Shown piece by piece: positions 23,020 through 33,821 of a stretch of DNA of 64,000 bases; positions within the stretch are counted from its first letter, which is position 1; each line of letters starts with the position of its first letter. A model generated the notes under the pieces. It saw nothing but the letters and a program-made list of their open reading frames with translations. It searched no databases and was not told the origin of the DNA. The DNA is from Cercis canadensis (taxonomy: Eukaryota > Streptophyta > Magnoliopsida > Fabales > Fabaceae), in the NCBI GenBank assembly GCA_003255065.1, contig QAOA01005876.1, forward strand, positions 13,261 through 77,260. The letters run 5' to 3'. Position numbers and translations under genes: made by a program.

Positions 23020-23745
23020 TGTTTGAGGCCAACAAGTTAACTCAAGTGGTCAAAGAGGTATTATAGAGATTAACGTAGCACATACACTAAACTAAGTGCT
23101 CACAGTCAACTTGGATCAAGTACCTATGTCTGTGCAATTAAACAGGACAAGCAAGTAACCAAATTCAGATAACGATCAGTACATTGATATCCAACTACTA
23201 AAATAAATAGTAAATCAAAAACACCAAATTTTAACGTGAAAACCATAGGACCTAGTCCAATAAAAATCTCTACTATAACAGTAATTATAGGGTACACTAA
23301 AGTCTACCATAAACATTGTGGAACAAACAATACAAAACTCTACAAGAAAATAGACTCACTAACTACACAGTAACCTCAAAATGGATCTAGGAAATAACCA
23401 CTAAAAAAGAGCAAACAAAGATAAGACGTACAAAATATAGCTCTACGATTCAAGAACAACATACTAAAATTTCATCTAAATTAGAGCTCAATACCCATCT
23501 CATCATCAACCCAAAGTCGCTGCAAACTCAAAGTTTCCTTCTCTTCTCGCCGGCGGCTTCAACAAGTGGAGAGACACTCAATTTTTCTTCTAAGGTCTTG
23601 TGCAAATGACTTGCCCGAATGCCATAGTACACATGACCATTTGGTCACTTCATAAAACGACATTTACCTTTTTGTCCGATGGGTCTATGCCCATTTACCT
23701 TAAACCGTGGGTCCAAAACCAACTCATTGACTTTTTCTTTTTCTT
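23020..23745. other. intergenic DNA, possibly an old LTR fragment
   Basis: No coding frame. The run of phrases such as TAACGTGAAAACC resembles the tone of copia LTRs in plants, but no second LTR, primer site or boundary was found. Confidence 0.3.
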
Positions 23746-23751
23746 TCTTAA

Positions 23752-24060
23752 TTCCCAAGTTATAATTCATTTACCAAGTCAACGTAGACCCACTTAGGGA
23801 GGAACCCACTTGACAATAACACTATTCAAATAACCACTAAGTACAAATTGCACTAATGTAAGCATAAAAACCACCATCCGAATAACAAAAGATATTCAAT
23901 GCAAATTGCCTCATCGCTAAAAAATCAAATTCTTAGAATAGAATCTGATTCTAAGATAGCGGTAACTCTTATAAGTTCATCTTCATCTCTAAGTCTCTAA
24001 CAAATCATCCTTTGGGCACTATTATAAAAAAAATTACAGGTACTTCCTTTCCAAGTTTGA
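23752..24060 (+). pseudogene. RNase H-like (RVT_3) fragment upstream of dirigent gene 2
   Basis: This segment matches 33351-33660 upstream of dirigent gene 3. Within it, about 23905-24060 corresponds to the part of that copy that encodes an RNase H-like domain (LESDSKIAVTLI, then NHPLATII). Here the frame is disrupted by small indels. It forms part of the shared upstream region of genes 2 and 3. Confidence 0.6.
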
Positions 24061-24330
24061 GGAAAAGGAAACAAGAGACGAGCATAATAAACATACCCTA
24101 GGTGTTTTGATAGTTTGCAGGATCTCTTAAATTCAAATTTTTGTACGTTCATGCATTTAAAAAAAAATTAAAAAAAAAAAAAGAACAAGTCATTGCTCTT
24201 TGCCTTGAATATCGAATTTCCACTTGCTTTCCTGGTACTTTCGGTACTCATTGAACTTTCTCCGCAGCCATTTGGCAATAAAATTTTACAACTATACAAC
24301 GTATTACACCATTTTTTGTGACGGTGTGTC

Positions 24331-24339
24331 TATAAATTA
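24331..24339 (+). promoter_or_regulatory. TATA box of dirigent gene 2
   Basis: TATAAATTA lies 89 bp before the start codon, in a block (about 24180-24420) nearly identical to the promoter of gene 3 and unlike that of gene 1. Confidence 0.65.
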
Positions 24340-24419
24340 AGCCCTAAGGGCTTGCAACTTTCCACACTTGATCCTAGTGTTGGTTGAATAGAATAGGAGC
24401 TCATTAATCCTCACCAACC

Positions 24420-25049
24420 ATGGCTAAATCCTCCCAATTCGTCATCTTTTCCCTTCTCTTCTTTTCTGCCATCATTTCTGTGATCTCAGAAGATGAAAGT
24501 TTTATTCGCACTGTTGATCACGAATCGCTAGGGTTAAAGAGACAAAAGCTTAGCCATTTGCATTTCTATTGGCATGACAGGCTCAGTGGTATAGACCCCA
24601 CTTCTATCACAGTTGCACGCCCAGAATCAAACCCATCTGCAGTCTTTGATTTTGGTTATTTGAATATTTTTGATAACCCTATAACCGTAGGGCCTGAAAT
24701 GGGCTCAAAAACCCTGGGAAGATCTCAGGGATTCTATGATGATTCATCACAATCGACAGAATCATTTCGGGTTCTGTTTTCAGCTATGAATGTGGCCTTT
24801 AGCGTAGGGAAATATAACGGTAGCACCCTCACAATATTGGGAAGGAACCCAATAATTTTGGGTACAGTGAGAAAGATGCCGGTGATCGGTGGAACGGGGC
24901 TTTTCAAGTTTGCTAATGGTTATGCTCATCTTCGTTCTCAATGGTTCGATCCTGACACAAGGGATGCCATAGTTGAGTACGATGTTTATGTTTGGCACTA
25001 TGATGATGCTGTTTCTGATGCTATAGTTCCTTGTTCTAGTACATATTAA
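24420..25049 (+). CDS. dirigent protein (gene 2)
   Basis: Intronless gene for 209 residues, the closest relative of gene 1; I count about 24 substitutions by hand over the shared 194 residues. Signal peptide 1-23 is identical to that of gene 1. The domain motifs are intact: HLHFYWHD (46-53), DNPITVGP, GRSQGFYD, KYNGST with its sequon, RKMPVIGGTG and DVYVWHY (188-194). A 15-residue tail (DDAVSDAIVPCSSTY) follows, homologous to that of gene 1. The promoter and 5' UTR instead resemble gene 3, so this gene is a mosaic. Its 3' UTR is interrupted 11 bases after the stop by a young copia element, so the native polyadenylation region now lies 6.3 kb away beyond 31390. The protein should be functional; transcript ends and level may be changed. 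Confidence 0.94.
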   Translation: MAKSSQFVIFSLLFFSAIISVISEDESFIRTVDHESLGLKRQKLSHLHFYWHDRLSGIDPTSITVARPESNPSAVFDFGYLNIFDNPITVGPEMGSKTLGRSQGFYDDSSQSTESFRVLFSAMNVAFSVGKYNGSTLTILGRNPIILGTVRKMPVIGGTGLFKFANGYAHLRSQWFDPDTRDAIVEYDVYVWHYDDAVSDAIVPCSSTY

Positions 25050-25059
25050 GGTTTCTTGC

Positions 25060-25272
25060 TAACAGACTAACGTAAAAGAAGGAGAATATTCAAAATGATT
25101 AATAGAATTGATACTCGAGTTCAGTACAGAAAAGCTATATATAGATAGCCAACAATAACAGAAAGAAAACACGTGGAAGAACACATGGGAAAGACACGTG
25201 GATTATAGTTACGTGGACTACTAATTGCATGTTACTGATAAGCATAGGAATGCTCTTGCTGATATCGTAATA
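25060..25272 (-). repeat. 3' LTR of Copia C
   Basis: 213 bp, identical to 31177-31389 except for two transitions near its left end. Next to it lies the polypurine tract complement (CCCCCCTCTC). Confidence 0.93.
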
Positions 25273-25377
25273 CCCCCCCTCTCAAGGTGGACAAAATGAG
25301 TCATGAAGTTGCAGCTTGGAAGTGAGTTCATGGAGACGAGGAGCAGCAAGGGCCTTAGTGAAACAGTCAGCAAGCTG

Positions 25378-28300
25378 TTAAGAGGTGTCAACCGGTAAAA
25401 GTTTGATAACACCAGATTGCACACGTTCTCTGACTATATGACAATCAATCTCAAGGTGTTTAGTGCGCTCATGAAAAACAGGGTTGTGAGCAATGTGAAT
25501 CGCTGACTGATTGTCACAGAATAAGAGCGTAGGAAGAGGTTGAACACCAAAGTCGTGGAGCATGTAGAGAAGCCACTGGATTTCACAAGTAGTAGAAGCC
25601 AAAGCGCAATATTCAGCCTCCGAACTGGAACGAGAGACAGTGGTCTGTTTCTTGGATTTCCAAGAGATGAGAGACTGGCCAAGAAAGATGCAAAAACCAG
25701 TAATGGACTTACGTGTTTCAGGACATGTGGCCTAGTCAAAATCAGATAAGCCTTTCAATTGCAAAGAGGAGGTAGAGGGAAGGAGAATGCCTTTGCCTGG
25801 ATTAGCTTTGAGGTAGCGAAGAACTCTGTTGGCACACTGCTGGTGAATATCAGTAGGTTTATCAACAAACTGAGATAATTGTTGGACAGCATAGGTGATA
25901 TCGGGTCTAGTGTTTGTTAAGTAAAGCAAACGACCAATCAACTGCCTATATTCCGAAGGATTAGGGAGAGGAATACCATCATTAGACGTGAGGACAGTGC
26001 CAGCAGTGAGGGGAGACTTAGCAGGTTTACAAGCCAAGAAACCTGCATCAGAAAGCAATTGGAGAGTGTACTTTCGTTGACATAAGGTGATGCCTGTACT
26101 AGACCGATTGACCTCGATGCCCAAGAAATAGCGCAGAGGACCTAAGTCTTTGATTTTGAAGGCTGAATCCAGGAATGATTTAATATCATGAATGGCAGCC
26201 TTGCTGTCACTTGCCAAAATGACATCGTCAACATAAACAAGTAAGATAATAAAGCTGGAAGCAGTGGTCTTAATAAAGACAGAAGGATCAGAGGGAGCAG
26301 GTTTGAAAGGTTGAGAATATAAGGCTTGGGAAAGTTTACAATGCCATTGTCTACTGGCTTGTTTTAAACCATAAATGAATTTTTGGAGTATGCAGATTAA
26401 GGAAGGATTTGAGGTGGACATACCCAGAGGCAAAGTCATGTACACCTCCTCATTTAAATCGCCATGCAGAAAGGCATTATTAACATCTAGTTACTCAACA
26501 TGCCAACCCTTAACAGCAGCCAAGGCAAGGAGAGTGCGAATTGTAGTCATTCTGGCAACAGGAGAGAAAGTGTCAAAGTAATCAATCCCAGCCTCCTGAG
26601 TGTAACCCTTGGCGACAAGTCTAGCTTTATAATGCTCGATGGTGCCATCTGCTCGATATTTAACTTTGTAAACCCATTTATAGCCTACAGTGTTCTTGCC
26701 CTGAGGGAGATGAATAAGATCCAGGTGTGGTTCTGCTCAAGAGCATGCAATTCTGCTGCCATGGCTTCCTGCCAACAGGGATACTGAACAACCTCCGCAT
26801 AGGTGGTTGGTTCAATATGAGCAGTAACATTGAGAGCAAACAACTTATCTGAAGGGGATAAGTGGGAGTAAGAAAGGACTGTGGACAAGGGATGCCTAAT
26901 GGTAGGTGTGGAAAGAACACAATTGATGGAGGCATGATAATCGTGAAGATATATAGGAGGATGTCTTAGACAAGTGGATTTTCTGGTGGGTAGTAAATCT
27001 TGGGTGGGAAGAATGAGGGGAAGAGAGGATGAAGCAGGAGAAGCAGATAGAGGACTTGGAACAGTAGTATGGGTAGTGACTGGTGAGGAGGGACTATGGT
27101 TAATGACTGGAGAGGATTGGGTAGGAAGATCAGGCGTTGGACTGGGAACAGGACTAAGGTGAGTGGCACTGGGAGCAGGACTAAGGGTAGTGGTTGGTGA
27201 GGAAGAAGAGGTCGAACCAGGAATGGAAACTGGTTCTGCAATGGGTGAATCAGTGGGAAGAACAGGAATCTAGGGAGCTGATGTGTCATGGGAGGCAGGA
27301 AGCAAAGGAAAGAGATGTTCATAGAAACTGACATCTCGTGAAACATGAAATGACATGGTGTTAAGATCAAGCACTTTGTAACCTTTTACACCAGCAATAT
27401 TTCCCAGAAAAATACATCTGCTAGCATGAGGGTCAAACTTCTTTCGATGTTGAGTGAGTGTCTTGACAAAACACAAACATCCAAACACTTTCAAGTGGGA
27501 AAAGGTTGGAGAATGGCCAAAAATAAGCTCAAAAGGAGTGAGGTTTTGCAAGACAGTTGTGGGAGTTCTATTGATCAAGTACACTGCATGAACAACAGCA
27601 TAGTTCCATAGAGAAAGTGGTAAGCCTGATTGCAGACATAGGCTTCTAGCAACATTCAAGATGTGTTGATGTTTCCTTTCAGCTATAGCATTTTGCTGAG
27701 GAGTCTCCACACAACTCCTTTGATGAATAATGCCATGCTTTTGATAAAATTCACTCATCAGGAATTCTAGTCCATTATCAGTGCGAAAGGCCTTGATTTT
27801 CACCCAAACTGAGTAAGAACAAGCTAATAGAAATTCTGAATGTGTGTCCTAGTCTCACTTTTGTGCCACATCATATAAACCCAAGTGTATCGACTTTTGT
27901 CATCTACAATAGCGAGGAAGTACTTGTAACCTTCTAAGGAGCAAATGGCATTGGGTCCCCAAATATCCATATGCACTAAGTCAAAAGGATTAGCAGAAAT
28001 GGAAGTGCTAATTGGAAATGGCAGTCTCTTTTGCTTGGCAAAGTGACAGATATCACAGAGAAATTTTGGGTCACAAGAAATGTCTTTATTATTAGAAACC
28101 AAAGGTTGAATTCGTTCAGGCGATGCATGGCCTAAACGATAATGCCATAAATCAAAAGTTGTGCCAATTACAGAGGTATTAGCTAAAACATGACTAGAAA
28201 TATTAATGGTGGCTGCAACATCAGCAGAGACCTTCAAGGAGTTGTCTTGTGGTGAACTAACAGGAGCAACCAGATGATAAAGACCTCCATTCTCCCTAGC

Positions 28301-31126
28301 CAAGCTAATCGTCTTCCAACATCGAGGTTCCTTGATGAGACAATGTCCTTTTTGCAAAACAAATGAGCATTGAGAATCCTTAATCATCTTGCTTACAGAA
28401 ATTAAATTGAAAGAAAAGGAAGGCACATATAAGACTTGCTGCAAGACTAAATCAGTGGACAAGGCTACTATCCCAACATGTGTAACCTCTGCATTCATGT
28501 TATTAGGAAGACTAACAAACCAATTGGACACAGGAACACAGGNAGATGAGTAAGTTATGCCCAAATCTCTTCATAAAGGTCCAGACCCGATTCCAGGATA
28601 TCGGTTCTGATTTCTGGGTTAAATTTGACCCAATAAATGTCCGAATTAGCCTTGGAGATCTGAATGAAAGTTGTAGATAATCCTCTTAGCTTTCCTACAA
28701 GGTAAAATTCACCATTTTTAGACATCTAGAACTAAAAATATACCCAAAATACAGAAATAGTGTCAAAAACCCGATAACACAAATATTGAGGTTAAGTACC
28801 ATGTTTAAAGCAAATTGTGCTCGAATCTAAGTAAGAATCCATTGATAAAACATGGAACTTAACGACATAAAAAGCACATATCATCTATTGATCAAGTACA
28901 CTGCATGAACAACAACATAGTTCCATAGAGAAAGTGGTAAGCCTGATTGCAGACATAGGCTTCTAGCAACATTCAAGATGTGTTGATGTTTCCTTTCAGC
29001 TATAGCATTTTGCTGAGGAGTCTCCACACAAATCCTTTGATGAATAATGCCATGCTTTTGATAAAATTCACTCATCAGGAATTCTAGTCCATTATCAGTG
29101 CGAAAGGCCTTGATTTTCACCCAAACTGAGTAAGAACAAGCTAATAGAAATTCTGAATGTGTGTCCTAGTCTCACTTTTGTGCCACATCATATAAACCCA
29201 AGTGTATCGACTTTTGTCATCTACAATAGCGAGGAAGTACTTGTAACCTTCTAAGGAGCAAATGGCATTGGGTCCCCAAATATCCATATGCACTAAGTCA
29301 AAAGGATTAGCAGAAATGGAAGTGCTAATTGGAAATGGCAGTCTCTTTTGCTTGGCAAAGTGACAGATATCACAGAGAAATTTTGGGTCACAAGAAATGT
29401 CTTTATTATTAGAAACCAAAGGTTGAATTCGTTCAGGCGATGCATGGCCTAAACGATAATGCCATAAATCAAAAGTTGTGCCAATTACAGAGGTATTAGC
29501 TAAAACATGACTAGAAATATTAATGGTGGCTGCAACATCAGCAGAGACCTTCAAGGAGTTGTCTTGTGGTGAACTAACAGGAGCAACCAGATGATAAAGA
29601 CCTCCATTCTCCCTAGCCAAGCTAATCGTCTTCCAACATCGAGGTTCCTTGATGAGACAATGTCCTTTTTGCAAAACAAATGAGCATTGAGAATCCTTAA
29701 TCATCTTGCTTACAGAAATTAAATTGAAAGAAAAGGAAGGCACATATAAGACTTGCTGCAAGACTAAATCAGTGGACAAGGCTACTATCCCAACATGTGT
29801 AACCTCTGCATTCATGTTATTAGGAAGACTAACAAACCAATTGGACACAGGAACACAGGTAGTCAAGTAATCGGAGCAACAAGTAATGTGATTAGTGGCA
29901 CCTGAATCTACAATCCAGCGTTTTTGAGAATGCAGATCAGAATTATTACAGGAGAGAACAATACCAATATGTAGTTCTTCTGCAAGAGTGAGGCTAGCGA
30001 ATCCAGATTTGATTGCTACTTCTGCATTGGATAGAGACGTAGTGTTCATTTGCTTAGGAGAATTAATGAGAGACATCAATTGGAGATATTCCTGCTGAGT
30101 AAGCTTGACTTCACCATCCTCACAAGGTTCCTGCAGGGAATCATCTTGTGAAAATTCATCCTGTTCAATTAGGAAATGATCAACCTGATTAACTTTAGAT
30201 TGTTGTCTGCCTTTAGCCTTAAATCCGGGTGGAAAACCAAATTTTCGATAACAATTATGAACTATATGTCCAGGTAGACCACAGAACGAACACATAGGCT
30301 TCTTATTGTGTGTGGATTTGTAATTCCAGCTCTTAGTAGCTAGAGCAACATTCTGTTCAGGCATGGGCTCAGAATCACCAGAGATAATGACAAATTGCCT
30401 TTCGTGTTGAAGAACTAACGAGAACACTTTATTAATCTGAGGTAGGGGGTCCATTAACATGATCTAAGATTTAACAGTGCTATAACACTCATTCAAACCT
30501 CTTAGGAAACGTATCACCTGATCTTGAATTTGATACTTCTGAGCAGTAAGAAAGCATTGGCAACGTCCTCCCTGAATGTAGGTACAAGTTGGCAAGGGAC
30601 GAAGATTCCCAAACTCATCCCAGAGTATCTTCAACCTCGTATAATACTCTGTGACAGAATGAGTGCCTTGATTGATCTTGAAGATTTCCTCCTGGAGCTC
30701 CATGAGTCGAAACGGATCTCCTTGTGAAAAACGATCTCGTAAATCATTCCATATATCCACAGCATTGTCTAACCACATGATACTTTGATGGATCGTAGGA
30801 CTGATTGCACGAAGAAGCCAGGAGAGAACCATCGTGTTCGAGCGCTGCCATGCCTTGTACATTAGTTCATGTTGGGTTGGCACCGGAAAAGATCCATCCA
30901 CGAATTGGATTTTGTTTTTAGCAAGCAGAGCTAACCTCATCGCCCTAGCCTAACTATGATAATTGGTACCATGTAGTACTTCGGTGACAAGAAGAAGTGT
31001 AGGATTCTCATTGCCATGGAGATGATAGAAACTCGTTGGATCATCTTCAGCTCTCGGAGGAAGAATCGGAGGAGGAGTATGAACGTAATGTTGTTGAGGA
31101 GTTGCTGGAGTGTGTGGTCGCGCCAT
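25378..31126 (-). pseudogene. copia gag-pol of Copia C, interrupted
   Basis: Gag starts at 31126 (MARPHTPATPQQ). A TAG near 30950 replaces the Trp before the RAMRLALLAKNK motif, and gag then runs through the UBN2-type domain (30940-30464). From 30460 come the CCHC knuckle (CSFCGLPGHIVHNC), protease (VDSGATNH, near 29910), the HYRLGHAS / CDICHFAKQ zinc site and the start of integrase. Two stops lie just after HIQNFY and before [10 protein letters not shown], in both copies of the duplicated stretch. The integrase tail (27803-26966) is interrupted near 27270. Reverse transcriptase spans 26935-25732 with YVDDVILAS near 26240, and RNase H 25739-25378. The breaks make the element non-autonomous even though its LTRs are nearly identical. 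Confidence 0.88.
27568..29859. other. probable misassembly inside Copia C: 975-bp duplication and 341-bp foreign insert
   Basis: 27568-28542 and 28885-29859 are nearly identical, offset 1317, with only a few differences, and they share the same stop codons. The first copy ends exactly at the N (28543). Bases 28544-28884 are unrelated to the element and have the character of another LTR retrotransposon or intergenic repeat. The simplest reading is two contigs with overlapping ends laid end to end, the second carrying a chimeric start. Confidence 0.8.
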
Positions 31127-31164
31127 CGGAAAGTGCAGAGAGGGTCACGCAGTGAACATGCTCT

Positions 31165-31176
31165 GCTCTGATACCA
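31165..31176 (-). other. primer-binding site of Copia C
   Basis: GCTCTGATACCA on the plus strand, complement of TGGTATCAGAGC, directly beside the 5' LTR. Confidence 0.92.
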
Positions 31177-31389
31177 TAACAAACTAATGTAAAAGAAGGA
31201 GAATATTCAAAATGATTAATAGAATTGATACTCGAGTTCAGTACAGAAAAGCTATATATAGATAGCCAACAATAACAGAAAGAAAACACGTGGAAGAACA
31301 CATGGGAAAGACACGTGGATTATAGTTACGTGGACTACTAATTGCATGTTACTGATAAGCATAGGAATGCTCTTGCTGATATCGTAATA
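31177..31389 (-). repeat. 5' LTR of Copia C
   Basis: 213-bp partner of 25060-25272. It is followed at 31390 by the displaced 3' UTR of dirigent gene 2. Confidence 0.93.
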
Positions 31390-31563
31390 AGGTTTCTTGC
31401 TCAAACTTATGTGCCTTAGGTACTTAGTTAGTGCTTTGATCAGAGGAGTGAGAACAGGTGGGATTTGCTTTCCTCTTTGTGTCTTCATGTATGTATGGTG
31501 TACTTATGATTTCCTGGAGAAAAGTGGTGGTGTATTTGAGATATATATATATATATATATATA
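31390..31563 (+). other. displaced 3' UTR and flank of dirigent gene 2
   Basis: 31392-31540 matches 13872-14020, the sequence just after the stop codon of gene 1. It was therefore joined to gene 2 before Copia C inserted. It ends in an AT dinucleotide tract (31540-31566) against a foldback element. Confidence 0.85.
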
Positions 31564-32710
31564 TATAGGAACATCTTATTTTGCTAATGACACATCATAT
31601 TTAATATCTAAATATTATATAATACTAAATTACCCTCATTCAATATAAAAAAAAATTAAATTAAATTGACTAATCATAATATTCTCTTTCTAACTCTTAT
31701 TAATTGTAGTTTTATTTTTCTTATAATTATCTCAAATTTCATTCTTAAATAATAAGTGTATCTTTCTTAATTATTATAAAAATAATTTTACGTAATTGAT
31801 TCCTAAATAATTAAGCAAAATAAGTGCACATATTCAGTCAAAGCAAGTTAAAGCTTAATGCACTCAACAAGAAAGAAATAAACTAATCTAACAGGTCTAA
31901 CACCTCATTATATTTTAAAAAGTAAATGAGGAATGATGGATGTTAATGGTGCGTACACAACATTTAGAATAAACATATGAGAACAAAGATAGCTTAAGCA
32001 CATTAGTAGGTAGTGAAGGAAAAAGACTATAATAAAAAGCAATAAAGCAAACTAGAAATAAATTACTCTTTAACTAAGAAAGCAAGGGCACAAAGACCAT
32101 GATTCTAACGGATTAGCAATTTCTGCTTGTGTGAGGACAAACAAAGGGAAGAACTAGCTTCCGGAGACCAGGCTGGGTAACTTATGTTGAAACACAACTC
32201 AGATCATATACTCTAAATTGACCAATTACACGCTCATAAACTATACTAATATGGATTGCATGAAAAATTCCAAATATGTTATCAGTATGAAGTCAGGTGA
32301 ATATGTATACCTGAGAATCCTTCAGTACCATCTTGTCTATTTGACACCCAAGAAACAACCGTTTAAGGACCTCTGGCAAGTATGAGTTATCTAAATGAAA
32401 TCTTTAAAAATTATCCTGCATGATGAGTTCTCTAAAGGGTATATATGTGCACTTATTTTGCTTACTTATTTTAGAAATCAATTATGTAAAATCATTTTGA
32501 TGATAATTAAGAAAGATGCACTTATTATGCAAGAATGAGATTGGAGATAATTATAGGAAAAAAAATAGATTTACAATTAATAAGAGTTAGAAAGAAAATG
32601 TCATGATTAGTCAATTTTTAAAAAAATTTCATATAAATTTATATTATATTTAGACATTAAATAAGATGTGACATTAGTAAGATAAGGTGCGAAAATAGCA
32701 ACTTCCTATA
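31564..32710. mobile_element. foldback element with about 270-bp inverted arms
   Basis: 31564-31835 is the inverted copy of about 32440-32710, by eye with moderate divergence. The ends read TATAGGAA and TTCCTATA. The core (31840-32435) has no recognised coding sequence. The paralogous flank of dirigent gene 1 passes from 14030 to about 14050 without it, so it inserted after the duplication. A target duplication cannot be read because the left side is an AT microsatellite. The long arms suggest a non-autonomous DNA transposon of Mutator or foldback type. Confidence 0.75.
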
Positions 32711-32714
32711 ATTA

Positions 32715-33340
32715 TATAGCTTGAATGTCATGTTGTGGCTCTCAATTATCATTTAGTTTCCTTTAAACTGATAGATATTTCAGTTGGGATATAGCACAAT
32801 ATAATTCTAACTTAAAACCTCAACCATTACTAACACTAGTACTGTAAGATCACATAATTGTTTGCGTAGAGTTCATGAAATTTTATTGCTAACACAATAA
32901 CACGCCGTGGGGAAAGTCCAATGATTTTTACACACTCTATATAGATGTAGTGTATAATTTTGAGCTGTATGAAAAGAAATTAACTTAATCCATTTGCAAT
33001 TTAATTAGGTGGATTTAATCAAAGCTTGACATTCCTATGTAGGAAGAGTATGAAACAATGTAAAAGTAACTAATCTATAAATAATATTACTTGGGAAAGA
33101 ATTTCAAATGGCAGTATGCTAACTAATCTGAAAATGAGTCACAAAACTATAAACAAGCTCTTTATGCAAAGAACCAAAGCTTAAATATGATATCTATATC
33201 ACTAGTACTGTAAAATTTTATGCACAAAAATTTGCTAAATACATGTTCAATTGAAGTTTTAAGCCTATAAAAGTGAAATATCCAAATTCCCAACCTTTGA
33301 AAATATCCAAATATCAGTAGTACTTTAAAAAAAAATGTTC
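32715..33340. other. dirigent gene 2 3' flank with the unoccupied Mutator site
   Basis: 32720-33077 matches the left flank and 33087-33310 the right flank of the 6.7-kb Mutator-like element. The target TAAATAATA at 33078-33086 is uninterrupted. This is a paralogous empty site. Confidence 0.85.
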
Positions 33341-33350
33341 TATTTTAGTT

Positions 33351-33821
33351 CCCAAGTTATAATTTATTTACAAGTCAGCGTGATTCTTGAACCCACTTGG
33401 GGAGGGATCACCTGACAATAACACTATTCAAATAACCACCAAGTACAAATTGCATAATCTAAGCATAAAAACCACCATCTGAATAACAAAACATATTCAA
33501 TTAGGTTTGCAAATTGCCTCGTCGCTGAAAATCAAATTCTTAGAATTAGAATCTGATTCTAAGATAGCAGTAACTCTTATAAGCTCATCTTCTCCTCTTA
33601 CAAATCATCCTTTGGCCACTATTATCAAAAATTACAGGTACTTGCTTTTCAAGTTTGAGAAACGGTCCATCCAACATGCTAACACAAATTCAAATGTTTG
33701 TGTAGACTTAAGTACTAGCAAAACATGGCAGGCATCAAAGGCCAAGCTTTGTGTTTTGAAACTGCTCCTCCTTTTGCAGTTTTTGCTTTTCTTTATGACC
33801 TGTATGGGTTTTGTAACTTAA
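33351..33821 (+). pseudogene. RNase H-like (RVT_3) domain fragment upstream of dirigent gene 3
   Basis: The frame from 33507 to 33821 reads FLELESDSKIAVTLI, NHPLATIIKNY, FEKRSIQHANTNSN and a hydrophobic end before MGFVT. This is the pattern of the C-terminal RNase H-like domain of plant 'putative ribonuclease H protein' genes, many of which derive from LINE retrotransposons. The catalytic Asp-rich start of the domain is missing and no ATG precedes it, so it is a relic. The 5' half (33351-33660) is shared with 23752-24060 upstream of gene 2. The later part is absent there. Confidence 0.65.

Larger units (their letters stand above)
25060..31389 (-). mobile_element. young Ty1/copia retrotransposon in the 3' UTR of dirigent gene 2 (Copia C)
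   Basis: Two 213-bp LTRs (25060-25272 and 31177-31389) differ at only two positions, so the insertion is recent. The primer site (complement of TGGTATCAGAGC, 31165-31176) and the polypurine tract (complement at 25273-25285) are correctly placed for a minus-strand element. All copia domains are present but broken by stops. The dirigent 3' UTR resumes at 31390. The flanks share an 11-bp direct repeat AGGTTTCTTGC (25049-25059 and 31390-31400) in place of the usual 5 bp. An assembly join at 28543 duplicates 975 bases and adds 341 foreign bases; without these the element would be about 5.0 kb. Confidence 0.93.

Noticed and set aside
27568..29859. True tandem duplication or nested copia copy inside Copia C
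   Set aside because: The first copy stops exactly at a single N and the copies are almost identical, so an unmerged contig overlap is simpler.
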